This document shows positions 30,235-41,689 of a stretch of 64,000 nucleotides of DNA, in pieces. The stretch is from Cordilura impudica (taxonomy: Eukaryota > Arthropoda > Insecta > Diptera > Scathophagidae), in contig OY821517.1 of assembly GCA_963682025.1 (NCBI GenBank), forward strand, positions 234,792,938 to 234,856,937, read 5' to 3'. A program made the position numbers and the translations under genes. The notes beneath the pieces are model-generated. The model was not told the DNA's origin. It saw only the letters and a list, made by a program, of their open reading frames with translations, and ran no database searches. Position 1 is the first letter of the stretch. Every line of letters starts with the position of its first letter.

Positions 30235-33195
30235 ATTAGAGGAGAATCGTTTACATGATTTTGATAAATCTACTAAGTAAAGCTCCTTGCTGCTAATTAC
30301 AGTGAAATACAAACTTATGGTCATTGTGTTTTCAAGCTAGACCTAGGTCTCCGTCGTGAATTTAAATGGTTGTTTATCATTGCTGATGTTTCTTCGCCCA
30401 TACTGGGGGCCGATTTTTTGATATACTACAATTTACTCATTGATCTCAAACAAAAATGTATAATTGACAAAACTACAAATTTATCTAGTCGTGGTGAAAT
30501 TCGTAAAACTAAAGATTTTAGTATTTCAACCATAACAACAACAACAAAAACTCCTTTTTCAAATCTACTTGAATAATTTATTGACATCACAACAACAACT
30601 TTAACCCGTAAACGTACTGCCGATGCAATTGTAATTCATCACATTGAAACTACAAGTAAACCTGTTGCTGATCGTCCTCGAAGACTGTCTGGTGAAAAAC
30701 TTGCTGCTGCAAAAGCTGAAATTGATTTTTTACTAGATCAGGGCATTTGCCGCCCTTCGAAGAGTCCTTGGGCCAGTCCAATTCATATGGTCGCTAAAAA
30801 AACTGGTGGATGGCGAGCGTGTGGGGATTATCGGAAGCTGAATTCTCAAACTGTTCCGGACCGGTACGCTATAGCCAACATTAATGATTTTTCAGAGAAA
30901 TTATACGGTAAGTCTGTTTTTACTACGATTGACCTTGTCAGGGCCTACTACCAAATACCAATGGCCAATGAAGATATACAAAAGACCGCTGTAAGTACAC
31001 CCTTCGGTTTGGTGGAATTTTTATACATGCCTTTTGGACTACGAAATGCCACCCAGACATTTCAAAGGTTTATGGATTCAGTTTTGAGAGGTTTTGATTT
31101 CGTTTATTGCTACATTGACGATATTATAATCATGTCTGATTCAGTTGAGGAACACCAGTGCCACTTACGCCAAATTTTTGATCGTCTCCGTTATTATGGG
31201 TTAACCATCAACGTTGATAAATGCCATTTTGGACAATCAGAGGTACAATTTCGTGGCTACGTCATCAATAGTAGTGGTTGTCGACAACCAACTGATCGTG
31301 TCACTGCTATTGAAAATTACAACGAACCTGAAACCATATGTGAACTACGCAGATTTCTTGGTGTTATCAATTACTATCGTCGATGCATTCCTCATGCTGC
31401 TCAACTCCAAGCACCACTCAACAATTTTCTTAGTAACTCTAAGAAAAATGACAAGAGAAAAATTCCGTGGACAACTGAAGCTCATGATGCATTTTCAAAT
31501 TGTAAACGAAATTTAAGTGAAGCCACAATGTTAGCACACCCAGCCCCAAATTCGGACCTAGCTCTTGTAACAGATGCTTCTGATACAGCAATTGGAGCAG
31601 TGCTTGAACAGAAATTCGAAAATTCGTATAGGCCACTCGGTTTTTTTTTGAGAAAATTATCAAGTGCCGAGAAAAATTATAGTACATATGACAGAGAATT
31701 GCTTGTAATTTATGATGCCATAAAATATTTCCGTCATTTGTTAGAAGCACGTCATTTCGTTATAAAAACCGACCATAAACCGCTTGTTTATGCATTTTCT
31801 CAAAAACCTGAAAAAGCATCGCCTCGTCAACTGAGACACCTTGATCTCATTTCACAATTCACAACAGACATTATTTACTTGTCAGGTCCTGAAAATACAG
31901 TTGCAGATGCACTATCTCGTCTCAACGCGGTTTCGATGCCATCAATAATTTCCATTGAAGAACTTCAATCAGCACAAGAAGTAGATGAAGAGTTGAAAAC
32001 CTTATTGGAAGGCAACAATTCTTTAAAACTTCAGATTGTTCATTTTGATTCCTCAGCCGTTTACTGTGATGTTTCAACTGGTTACGTTCGTCCGTACATT
32101 CTTGAACAAATACGTCAACGAATTTTCAATTCTATACATAATCTTTCTCATCCAAGTGGTAAAGGCAGTCTTCAACAAATTCGCAACAAATACGTCTGGC
32201 CTGGAATGAAAAAACAAATCATCAACTGGTCCCGAAATTGTTTACTATGCCAAAGAGCGAAGATTAGCAGACACAACCGTTTTACACCCAAAAAAATTGA
32301 TGTTCCAGACAACCGTTTTGATCATGTGCATTTGGACATCGTAGTGATGCCTCTTGTGCAGGGTTATAGGTACTGCCTCACGATGATTGACCGATTTTCC
32401 CGTTGGCCCGAATCCGTGCCTCTAAAGGATATGTCAGCTCAAACAGTCGCAACAGCATTTTGGTCCCATTGGATATCACGATTTGGTTGCCCTAAGACGA
32501 TTACAACCGACCAAGGTACACAATTTGAATCCGGCCTTTTTAAAGCCCTTGTCAACTTTACTGGTTCCAAACGTTCCAGCACAACAGCCTATCATCCACA
32601 GTCGAACGGCATGATAGAGAGATGGCATAGAACGTTCAAAGCTGCTTTAATGTGTCATCCTGACGTATCTTGGGTAGATATACTTCCAACAGTATTACTT
32701 GGTTTAAGAACCGCTTTCAAAGAAGATTTACAGGCTTCGGCCTCCGATCTGCTTTATGGTGGTCCAATACGTTTTCCAAATGAATTTTTTACCGAATCCG
32801 ACATACCCGTCGATTATGGAGAATTTTTAAGGAAACTTCGACAATATTTCAATCTACTACGGCCTACACCTGCTGCTCATCACAACAAAACCAAAATTTT
32901 TGTATTAAAAAGTCTTGATGATTGCACTCATGTTTTTCTACGCACTGATGCCGTCCGAGAACCTCTACAAACCCCATACACTGGTCCTTATGAGGTGGTA
33001 CAACGTCTTTCCGACCGAGTATACACAATTCGGATCAAAAATAAAGATGTTAATATATCTGCGGATAGATTGAAACCAGCGTTCATTATAGATGATACTC
33101 AACCTGTTATAACTCAAACACAAAGTACACCATCTTCTCCCCAACTTGCTGCGGAAAATGTTACAGAACATAGTATCGTTCCAATCAGATCCTGA
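30235..33195 (+). pseudogene. Mag-type pol (protease remnant, RT, RNase H, integrase)
   Basis: NRLHDFDKSTK is followed at once by LLAANYSE and GHCVFKLDLGLRREFK. The segment with the retropepsin DTGA active site is deleted. ILGADFL (30,400) remains. A stop at about 30,574 separates it from the RT. From 30,787 an 802-codon frame is open: [21 protein letters not shown], catalytic YIDD, RNase H ([12 protein letters not shown]), HHCC integrase zinc finger (HPSGKGSL to CLLCQ), DDE residues in [15 protein letters not shown] and MIERWHR. Dead because of the protease deletion, though RT and integrase look well kept. Confidence 0.9.
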
Positions 33196-33219
33196 CTTTG
33201 TCACTGGAGAGGGAGTGGA

Positions 33220-33454
33220 TGTGGCAGCACCGAGTTTGCCTGTTGCACAAAATCAACAGTTTGGCAACACTCGATATAAACACGATAGAAGAAAACAGAA
33301 GTTGATTCCTCGGGTGGTTTTCGCTGCTACAGCTTTAGCCTTTTAGTCATCGTAAAATAAATTAATGTAAAATCGTTAAATAATAACAATAAATAAAAAT
33401 AATTAAATAAATAGTTACTAAATATACGGAGCGTATTTTATTACTCAGGCTATA
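33220..33454 (+). repeat. Mag-type 3' LTR
   Basis: Matches 28,791-29,027 except for a few substitutions and CTCAGGCTATA in place of CTCAGTAGCTATA. It is preceded by the purine-rich GGAGAGGGAGTGGA (polypurine tract) and followed by the duplicated AAGTT. Confidence 0.88.
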
Positions 33455-33592
33455 AAGTTACTTTAGAAAAATTAAATAAATTGCAAAAAGGAGAAGGAAA
33501 ACGTATAAAACTTAAACGATTAAAACATAAACCGCATATTAAATCAAAACGTTGTGCAGGAAAGAACATTAAAGATATTTTTGAAAATTAAA
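33455..33592 (+). pseudogene. Polinton minor-capsid-like protein, C-terminal part
   Basis: In frame with 28,235 after removal of the gypsy: VTLEKLNKLQKGEGKRIKL, a very basic tail ending CAGKNIKDIFEN and a stop at 33,592. The basic C-terminus fits a DNA-contacting core protein. The capsid ATG follows 2 bp later. Confidence 0.7.
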
Positions 33593-33593
33593 G

Positions 33594-35189
33594 ATGTCCG
33601 AATTTATTGAATGTATGAAAAGTGAACTAGATTTATTTGAATCACTACCAATTCAAACAAATGTTATTAAAACTGAAGAAATATCATATAACCCAATTGC
33701 TTCATTAGATAACCCTTCAACTATAGAGTTTATTTCATTAGGAAATGGTGAAACATATAGAGATCTAAATAGTATATATCTGAGACTTACTGTTGAATTA
33801 TATGGAATTGGAAGTGTTGTAAACTACTTGCTTCATTCAATATTCAGAAATTCTACAGTCCATCTAAATAACAAAAATGTTTCACAACCTGATAATAACT
33901 ATCACTATAGAGCATATTTAAAAACGTTACTAAATTATGGAAATGACGTTACATCAACACATCTTGAATCATCTGGATGGTCAGTTGATACGAAAAAAAT
34001 TAACGGATTGATTGAAAAAGAAAACCCTGGATTGCATAAACGTAAAAAAATTTTTTAAAGATGGTAAAAAAGTTGAACTTTTTGGAAAATTACATGTTGA
34101 TATATTTACTCAACATAAATGTCTACTTAATAATGTTGACATTAAAGTATCATTAAAATTAGAAAAACCTGAGTTTTATATTTTAGAGACTGGAGGAAAA
34201 AAGGATTCGTTTATTAAAATTCATCAAGCTAATTTATATATTAATCATATAACTATCAATAACCTATAATATTAATAGGCTATGCGATTTCTTGTTACCC
34301 ATGTTCTGTTCTACAGTTTTATCCCGATTTTGACCAAATGTATATTATTTGAAAGGTATTTCTTTTTAGCTGTTCACCAAATATACTTTTTTTTTTTTAT
34401 TTTGAGTAAATTGCATTTAAAGTTGCCACTAACACATTATACATATGCTATGTGTGTGTTTATTAAATTTGTTTTTGTGTTTGGTAATGAGTTTGTTTTC
34501 TTCATTCGCAATAATAAAGCAAAATAGTGTTGGTTTGTGAATTGGCTAAGTTGAAAAATAAAGTTACCTAGAAATTGCACTTGAATTTCGAGCGCTGGAA
34601 TCTGCTAGTAATATATTATTAGCTCATCTCAATGTATTGCATTCAAAAAATGCTGTATACCTCTATAAACCAGTAGATATGAAAACATTTACCATTCATT
34701 CAGTGTAGTGTAGTTCTTGGACAATTACCTAATTTTTTATTTTTTGGTATGGTATCTAATAAACCATATACTGGAGATCGAAAGGTAAATCCATTTAATT
34801 TTCAACCCTTTAATTTGCAAAGATTTAACTTGATTGTTTACGGAGTACAATTTCCTGTCCAACCAATCGAACTTAACTATGACAATGATGGTGTAATAAG
34901 CACACATGGTTGTCAAACTCTATTTAAAGGAACTGGAATACATCATTTTGATAGAGGTCATCAGATCACTAAAGATCTTTTTGATAACGGATACTTTCTA
35001 CTTGCTTTTGATTTAACTCCAGATCACAGTAATAATTCGCATAGTGAAAATTTAATAAACCAAGGGTCTATTCATATTGAAGGTCGTTTTGGTACACCAA
35101 TTTTTGAAGCTATTTCCTGCGTAATATATTTTGAACTTGATAATATACTTGAAATTGACAAATCCCGTGTAATTATTCAATCACTATGA
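33594..35189 (+). pseudogene. Polinton major capsid protein (double jelly-roll, F54H12.2 type)
   Basis: Starts MSEFIECMKSELDLFESLP, then QTNVIKTEEISYNPIASL, YRDLNSIYLRLTVEL and HYRAYLKTLLNYG. A frame change at about 34,045 is followed by VELFGKLHVDIFTQHKCLL and FIKIHQANLYINHI. After a 299-bp insertion come FRALESASNILLAHLNV, VLGQLPNFLFFGMV, NPFNFQPFNLQRFNL, HGCQTLFKGTGIHHF, FLLAFDLTPDHSN and DNILEIDKSRVIIQSL. This is the family annotated as transposon-derived F54H12.2, the Polinton capsid. Two or three lesions besides the insertion inactivate it. It overlaps the protease start by 4 bp. Confidence 0.9.
34267..34565. mobile_element. 299-bp insertion in the capsid gene with ACCTA duplication
   Basis: The capsid reading stops at 34,266 and resumes at 34,571, with ACCTA at 34,262-34,266 and 34,566-34,570. 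The insert has no ORF worth noting and AATAAA-like signals near its right end, so a solo LTR or short non-autonomous element is possible. Class unknown. Confidence 0.6.
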
Positions 35190-35545
35190 ATTCAATTAAA
35201 ATCAATCATTATATGAAATCAAACAGTACAACTAAAAATCATTTTAAAGGTGTCTTTGCTCCTGATCAACTACCTAAGAAAGCTGTTGTAACACCATCAT
35301 TCAGTATAGCACACACCGATCCATCATATAAACCAGGACAGCATTGGGTTGCGTTTTATTTCTCAAAAAATAAACCTGGTGAGTTCTTTTGTCCACTTGG
35401 TCAACTTCCTATTAAACCTTTTATTAAATTTTTTTAATACAAATTCTAAATCGTATATTTATAACAAAAAAGTATTCAAAGCGAATATTCAATATTATGT
35501 GGAATTTATTGTTGTATTTTCATTTATTTTAGATGTAGAAAAGTA
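35186..35545 (+). pseudogene. Polinton adenain-like cysteine protease
   Basis: MNSIKINHYMKSNSTTKNHF, KGVFAPDQLPKK, IAHTDPSYKPGQHWVAFYF (catalytic His in HWVAF) and GEFFCPLGQLP. Family members usually have an Asp-containing DSYG-like motif at the last position, here replaced. After a frameshift near 35,435 it reads SILCGIYCCIFIYF, the region of the catalytic Cys. It processes capsid proteins in intact Polintons. Dead here. Confidence 0.82.
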
Positions 35546-35776
35546 TCATTATATACTATTTTAAATTTTTTTAATTATTCGAACTTATTTTTAAATGGCG
35601 TATTAATAATAAGTATTTTTAAGAATATTTTTTGTTAATATCTGTTGTTTTTATTTCATTAATTGTATTACTTATAACAAACAAAAATTGTTTTAATTTT
35701 TTAACATAGCAGTAAACATGTTTACACTTTGAATTTTATATGTTTGCGTATATGTAAACGAAAAGAGAACTGCGTG

Positions 35777-35863
35777 TTTTAAGAAAATATAAATAAAAAT
35801 AAAAGTCGCGTAGCCGACCAAAAAATTATATTTTTTATTTAACGTGAAAACGTAAAACTCAAT
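35777..35863 (+). repeat. 5' LTR remnant of the errantivirus-like element
   Basis: TTTTAAGAAAATATAAATAA to CGTGAAAACGTAAAACTCAA matches 42,200-42,265 plus 43,371-43,391. Upstream sequence does not match the 3' LTR, so the left part is lost or replaced. Confidence 0.8.
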
Positions 35864-36120
35864 TGGCGATCCTGCCAGGAGCAACATATACTTTGTTGTT
35901 TCAGCGAGACGGACCATCGGAATCCTTGTCGCAGCAAGGACATATAAATCTTCATAGAAGAAAAAATAAATAATTCTCCATAGAAGAGTATATAATTTAA
36001 ACAAAGTACTCAGTAAAAATCTACATATGTGAATAATTTTTTTTAATAAGGTCGTGCATAGATGTCAAAAAGAAGATCTATGATAAATTACGCCCCTTAG
36101 AGCATACAGAAGAAACGACT

Positions 36121-37116
36121 ATGTCAAATAACGTAGAAATCGAAATGCTTACACAGCAAATGGCGGCATTACAAGCCATGATGCAGACAATGATATAGCA
36201 ACATACAACGGAAGTTAATGCACTGAAACATCAAATACAACAGGTAGGAGTAAACCCTCTTATAAACCAACCTCGACCCGCATCACTGGAAGCAATAGAA
36301 ACAAGAATTACAAACCCCAATGAAGTCAAGTTAGAAGTTTTTAAATCACTCCCTATATTTGATGGTGAAATCACAAAATACCGAGTATGGAGAGAGGATA
36401 CATCTCGTATGATGGATAGCATAGAGCCTCTCAAGGGCACAAGTATCTATTCACAAGCATTACAAATAGTCACGACAAAAATACAAGGAGCAGCAGCGCA
36501 GGTCTTGGCAAATCATGGCACTATATTCAATTTTGATGCCATTAGAAATAGACTCAACTACACCTATGCAGATACACGTCCCCTGTACGTTTTGCAGGAG
36601 GAAATGAAAAGGTGTTATCAGGGAAGAAAAACCCTAGAAGAATTCCATGATGAAATAAATAAAAGCTTGAGCCTGATAATTTCAAAAATATCGATGTCCG
36701 GATATGGACAAGAAGCCGTAAGTGCAATGACAGATCAAGCCAAACAAGATTCCGTCAGAGTATTTATAACGGGAGTTAACAATACGTTTGTACAATCCAC
36801 GTTATATGCAAACGCTCCAGAAAATTTAGAGCATGCATACACTATTGCACGCACCATTGAGCATGACAGTAGACACCAGAACTTGAAGCTCTCATATGAA
36901 TCTAAACATCCGCAGAAGACGCACGAAGCACAGAGACAACAGTTCCAGTCAACTGAGAAGTATCCACCACGGCAACAATTTTCCCAACAACAGTTTTTCC
37001 AACAACCACGGCAACAGTTCTCAACAAAACAACATTTTCAACAAATTCCAATCACGAGCAGAGCCCATGGATGTAAGTTTCGGCAACACAATCCAGCGAC
37101 AACCCACATACTTTAA
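36121..37116 (+). pseudogene. Errantivirus-like gag
   Basis: MSNNVEIEMLTQQMAALQAM opens at 36,121, but a TAG interrupts at about 36,196. The frame then runs to 37,116: KLEVFKSLPIFDGEITKYRV, ALQIVTTKIQGAAAQVL, LYVLQEEMKRCYQGRKTLEE and a Gln-rich C-terminal tail, continued in another frame to about 37,285. No zinc knuckle is visible, as in this gypsy group. It forms the particle shell. Confidence 0.8.
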
Positions 37117-37297
37117 CTCAAATCATCAATACAACAATCAACCATGGAAACGACAACGTGAGCCCAGCGGAAATTTCCAACAGAACAAACTAATGAGAAA
37201 TAACAACATCACCACTGAAGATGATACTAGCAGCATCATTGTAGAACCAGGTACTGTAAATAAACTAGTTGTTAAGAATCTATAACTAAAAAACGGG

Positions 37298-39446
37298 TTG
37301 CCCCACATAACCATGATCGATGAAAACAAAATATCATCTGATGTATTAATGGACACCGGAGCAACCCATAATTACATTAAAAAGTCATTGCAATTAAATT
37401 ATCCACAAAAAATACAACCTATGCAAGTCATTTCAATGCATGGAACGTCACTAGTTAATACCAAACAAACACTTAAATTTCTCGGCAGGAACATAGATTT
37501 CTTCGAGTTAGATAACATGGAAAAAACTGATTTAATATTAGGATGGAAGGGAGTAAATATGCTAAACGCAACAATAGATAGTAGAAACATGACATTTACA
37601 ATAAATAGAACTGAAGAAATTAGTAATATAAACTATACCATATGTAATGAATTATATAAAGTAGATATAGATAAGTTGATGAAGGATAACAATGGCATAG
37701 GACCATTACCCTTCACTACAACGATTGAAGCCACGATTAGGACAAAAAAAGACGAACCCATTTGGACGAAGCAGTACCCATACCCCATAGCGAATAACGA
37801 CTTCGTAAACAATGAAATTAGAAAGTTATTACAAGATGGTACAATCAAACGAAGTAATAGCCCATATAATTCACCCACTTGGACTGTTCCAAAAAAAGGC
37901 GTAGGCGAAAAAGGTCGACCAAAACGTCGTATGGTCGTTGATTTTCAAAAATTAAATTCAAATACGATAACAGACAGATATATTATTCCTGACGTAAACA
38001 TGACTATACAGAACTTAGGAAAAGCCAAATATTTTACAACTTTAGATTTAGAATCAGGATTCCATCAGGTTAAAATTAAGGAAGAAGATAGAGAAAAAAC
38101 TGCATTCTGTGTAAATGGTGGCAAGAACGAATTTGTGCGTATGCCGTTCGGACTAAAAAATGCTCCTTCAATATTTCAAAGATGTGTTGATGATATCCTG
38201 AGGGAGTATATTGGCAAGTTCGCATACGTCTACATTGATGATGTACTAACATATTCTTCAACACCAGAAGAACATATGAAACATATCAATATCATATTCA
38301 ATGCTTTAAATCAGGCAACACTTAGGGTATCAAACGAAAAATCAAGGTTTTTTCAAACAGAGGTCGAATACTTAGGTCACATTATCAAACATAACAGAAT
38401 TTCGAACAAATCCAGAAAAAGTAGAAACAATTGAAAAATATCCTTTACCAGAAACACTCAAAGACTTGAGAGTATTTTTGGGTATGACAGGTTATTATAG
38501 AAAATTTATACAAGGATATGCCAGCATAGCTAAGCCCCTTACAGTTCACTTACGAGGAGACAACGGACAGATAGGAAAAAATAAAAGTGCTACAACAAAA
38601 ATCAATTTAGACGAAGCTGCTATACAAGCATTTAGAAAATCAAAAAAATGTTTAAAAGAACAGGTTGAACTCTTCCAACCGAATTATGATAAACCATTTG
38701 AACTAACTACTGATGCATCCAACATAGCTATTGGAGCCGTACTTAGCCAAACAAATAAACCAATATTTTTCCTTAGCAGAACATTAAGTAAAACGGAAGA
38801 AAATTATAGCACAAATGAGAACGAATTACTAGCAATAATTTGGGCATTACAGAAACTTAGGAATTACATATACGGAACAACTGACCTCACTATCTACACA
38901 GATCATCAGTTACTAACTCACTCCATATCAGAAAAAAACCCAAACCCAAAACTAAAGCGATGGAAGGCCATAATAGAGGATTTTGGAGCAAAATTAGTAT
39001 ATAAGCCAGGACATCAAAATGTGGTAGCTGACGCCTTGTCAAGACAACACATAAACACGTCATCCATCGATACGGTACACTCAGCTGAAAGTTCGTTTTC
39101 AGAAACTATCAAACAGGTAAAACAACCACTAAATGCATACAGCATTCAAGTCGAGCTTGTACCAAATAATAAAATAAATCAAACACGAACTCGTACGATA
39201 TTTCAAAATAGAGTTAGACACACGATAAATTTTACGAATGAACAAAACCTTATACTTGAATTGAGAAAAATACTACAACAAAATAAGACGACCGCATTAT
39301 ATACCACAAAAGAAAAAATCTATGCACTAAGCCCTATTATAACAAACACTTTCAATGGTATAAACTTTGTATATACACCAACAAAACTTATTGATGTTCG
39401 AGAGAAAGAAAAACAAGCTGAAATAGTCAAAAAAAATACACGATAG
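37298..39446 (+). pseudogene. Errantivirus-like pol: protease, RT, RNase H, start of integrase
   Basis: Protease with intact VLMDTGATHNYI (37,350). RT with RRMVVDFQKLN, FTTLDLESGFHQVKI, MPFGLKNAPSIFQ and catalytic YIDD. A frameshift comes near 38,425, then FLGMTGYYRKFI, RNase H (LTTDASNIAIGAVLSQ, NELLAIIWALQKL, YTDHQLL) and the PGHQNVVADALSR end. It stops at 39,446. The integrase zinc-finger part (HRGYRNNIQEILENYYWPEI, CKAF..KCTPC) follows in another frame to about 39,560. At least three frame breaks. Confidence 0.88.
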
Positions 39447-39631
39447 AGCACACAGAGGCTACAGAAACAACATACAGGAGATACTCGAAAATTACTATTG
39501 GCCAGAAATTAAACAACAATGCAAAGCATTTAACAAAAAGTGCACACCTTGCCTATATGGTATAGAGGAATCCAACAAGAGAACCATTAGGAGATCCCGA
39601 CATTCCAACAGAACCAGACAAATACATACAT

Positions 39632-41689
39632 ATGGACATATATTTCAACGACAACAAAACATTTCTAGTCGCCATTGATAAATTCTCAAAATATGTTACT
39701 TTGAGGGAAATCGACTCAAGAGAGCGCATGGCTGAGAAAATTGAAAAAATTCTCACAAATAACTATCCAAACTGCATACGATTGATGACTGATAACGAAA
39801 AATGTCTAAATAAACCAGCAGTAAATATGATGTGTATAAAATATGGCATAAAAAAGATAAACACACCAGTCTACAGATCGACATCAAATGGACAAGTAGA
39901 ACGCGTCCACAGTACCATTTCCGAGCTAGCAAGAATATTTAAAATACAAAACGATACAACAATAGCTGAGGAAATACATAAAACAATAAGAGAAATAAAT
40001 AACACCATACACACAGTCACAGGACAAAAACCAGTTGATATTTTATTTAACAAAATAAAATACGACAAAAAAGCCATATATGAAAAACTAAAAAAGGCAT
40101 CAGAAAAAACACTTGAAAGACTAAATCAAGGTACTAACCATCGAACCTTTCAACCAAATGAACAAATTCTTGTGAAAATAAAAGCTGTGAGAAAGAAAAA
40201 ATACACCAGATACATTAAGCACATTGTGAAAGAAGACCGTGAGGACACTGTTTTAACCACGAGGGGTGTGATCGTACACAAAGATAACATTAAGAACTAC
40301 ACAATCAACAAAGATGATACTCTACCTGATATTTCTCGTAATGGTCATGTCAAAAACGGACAAAAATACGTCCTAACCAGGACCGATGATGTTTTCCTAT
40401 ATGATGAACACACATATCTCTTCCATGTCACTAATTTAACAAAGATACTAACGTCTTACAAACAAATTATCCGAGACCAATATAACGCCAGTATCCAAGA
40501 AACACTCTTAATAAAGAAAATTGAAATATTGGAAAATCAATTGAACGAACATAAAAGATACACAAGATCCTTAAATTTCCTAGGATCAGTTTTGAAGTTT
40601 GTCACAGGAATTCCAGACCACGATGATTTTATCAATATGGAAAGAGCAATAAATACACTCATAAATAACAATGAGAAACAACGTTTGATTAACTCAAGGT
40701 TCGAAAAAATAATTGATACACTACAAGGTAACACATTGGAAAACCATATTATCCTCGAACAAATTCACGAACAGCTCCTACTATTAGTTAGAACAATTAA
40801 TGCCGCAAAGAATAATGAATATTTAACCGAATCCCTAAATTTAGACGACATAAGAGAAATAATAGAACATGAATTAATCTCAGTACCTGTAATAAACATT
40901 TTGGAGTACGCAGACATTCATATAGCAAGAACGAAAGATTTAATTATAACAATTTATAAATACCCAATTCTCAACAGATATTGCAAACTTTTTAAAATTA
41001 CGCCTATAAGTTTTAGGCACGGAAAAATAAAAACAGATGATCAAATCGCTCAATGTGATAAAAACTATGTTAGAGTAAACCTTTGCAAGAACTATTTGGA
41101 AAAAACCATTTGTAAGACGAATAATGAAACAGACACATGTATACTTCCACTACTCGACAATAGAAATAGTAAATGCGAGGTCATACAAGAATATAATAAT
41201 CCGATAACGGAAATTGACGAAGGTTTCATATTATTGGATGGTACTCATCAAATTGACAATATCACTACCACAGGCATAACTCTAGTAAAATATACTGACA
41301 AAGTTAGAGTAGATAACAATACTTACAGGAATGTACATGACAGACTCATAGAGGCTATCCACACAAAACATGATGAGGATTTTGAAATCATAAACATCCT
41401 CACCTCAGATCGTAAAAACGCATTTAATAATATCGACTCATTAAAAAGATTAGTCATTCCATATGAGGAACACCCTATACGTTCAACTTTTTATACACTA
41501 TTTTTCATAGCTATAATTTCAGGAATATTCTATATTGGGCTCAAAATATTTAAATATGTATTAATATATAAAAGAAAACATACCGAACAAAACTTTAGAA
41601 TTTATTACAATCAACAAGCTGAAAGAAGTATTAGAGATCGGGACGCTCTCGTTTTAACCCAGGGGAGAGTTAGCGACGCTCATGCATAA
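39632..41689 (+). CDS. Integrase core fused in frame to envelope-like protein (685 codons open)
   Basis: Residues 1-200 are the integrase core: Asp2 (MDIYFND), Asp54 (LMTDNEKC) and Glu90 (NGQVERVHS), a D-35-E spacing. The frame runs on without a stop into an envelope-like region. Arg-x-x-Arg (RYTR, 309-312) precedes SLNFLGSVLKFVTG, as in errantivirus fusion proteins, and a membrane segment lies at about 620-646 with a basic tail. In related elements envelope is a separate ORF made by splicing. Here the two share one frame, and no signal peptide is visible at the junction. The true start of the integrase is upstream in broken frames, so the ATG here is not its native start. Confidence 0.8.
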   Translation: MDIYFNDNKTFLVAIDKFSKYVTLREIDSRERMAEKIEKILTNNYPNCIRLMTDNEKCLNKPAVNMMCIKYGIKKINTPVYRSTSNGQVERVHSTISELARIFKIQNDTTIAEEIHKTIREINNTIHTVTGQKPVDILFNKIKYDKKAIYEKLKKASEKTLERLNQGTNHRTFQPNEQILVKIKAVRKKKYTRYIKHIVKEDREDTVLTTRGVIVHKDNIKNYTINKDDTLPDISRNGHVKNGQKYVLTRTDDVFLYDEHTYLFHVTNLTKILTSYKQIIRDQYNASIQETLLIKKIEILENQLNEHKRYTRSLNFLGSVLKFVTGIPDHDDFINMERAINTLINNNEKQRLINSRFEKIIDTLQGNTLENHIILEQIHEQLLLLVRTINAAKNNEYLTESLNLDDIREIIEHELISVPVINILEYADIHIARTKDLIITIYKYPILNRYCKLFKITPISFRHGKIKTDDQIAQCDKNYVRVNLCKNYLEKTICKTNNETDTCILPLLDNRNSKCEVIQEYNNPITEIDEGFILLDGTHQIDNITTTGITLVKYTDKVRVDNNTYRNVHDRLIEAIHTKHDEDFEIINILTSDRKNAFNNIDSLKRLVIPYEEHPIRSTFYTLFFIAIISGIFYIGLKIFKYVLIYKRKHTEQNFRIYYNQQAERSIRDRDALVLTQGRVSDAHA

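Larger units (their letters stand above)
28235..33454 (+). mobile_element. Ty3/gypsy Mag-type retrotransposon as a collapsed tandem dimer
   Basis: Outer duplication AAGTT at 28,231-28,235 and 33,455-33,459, which restores the Polinton minor-capsid frame. The order is: first 40 bp of an LTR (28,235-28,274), a 3' pol segment (28,275-28,790), a complete LTR (28,791-29,027), primer site TTGGTGACCCC, gag, pol and a complete LTR (33,220-33,454). The 28,275 join corresponds to 32,723 in the full copy. This is what a tandem LTR-body-LTR-body-LTR would leave after deletion between the first LTR and the first pol. Confidence 0.88.
13155..35560 (+). mobile_element. Decayed Polinton/Maverick
   Basis: Within 22 kb lie remnants of the whole Polinton core set: protein-primed DNA polymerase B (13,160-13,569), FtsK/HerA-type packaging ATPase (18,002-18,184, minus), retroviral-type integrase with chromodomain (18,284-18,346 joined to 23,545-24,238), minor-capsid-like protein (27,948-28,230 joined to 33,455-33,592), double-jelly-roll major capsid (33,594-35,189) and adenain-like protease (35,186-35,545). 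All are broken. Much of the span is later insertions. I could not find the terminal inverted repeats. The left side abuts PLE copy 1 and the right side the 35.8-kb gypsy. Confidence 0.85.

Noticed and set aside
34282..34527. 81-codon hydrophobic ORF inside the capsid gene
   Set aside because: It lies wholly in the 299-bp insertion and reflects T-rich sequence.
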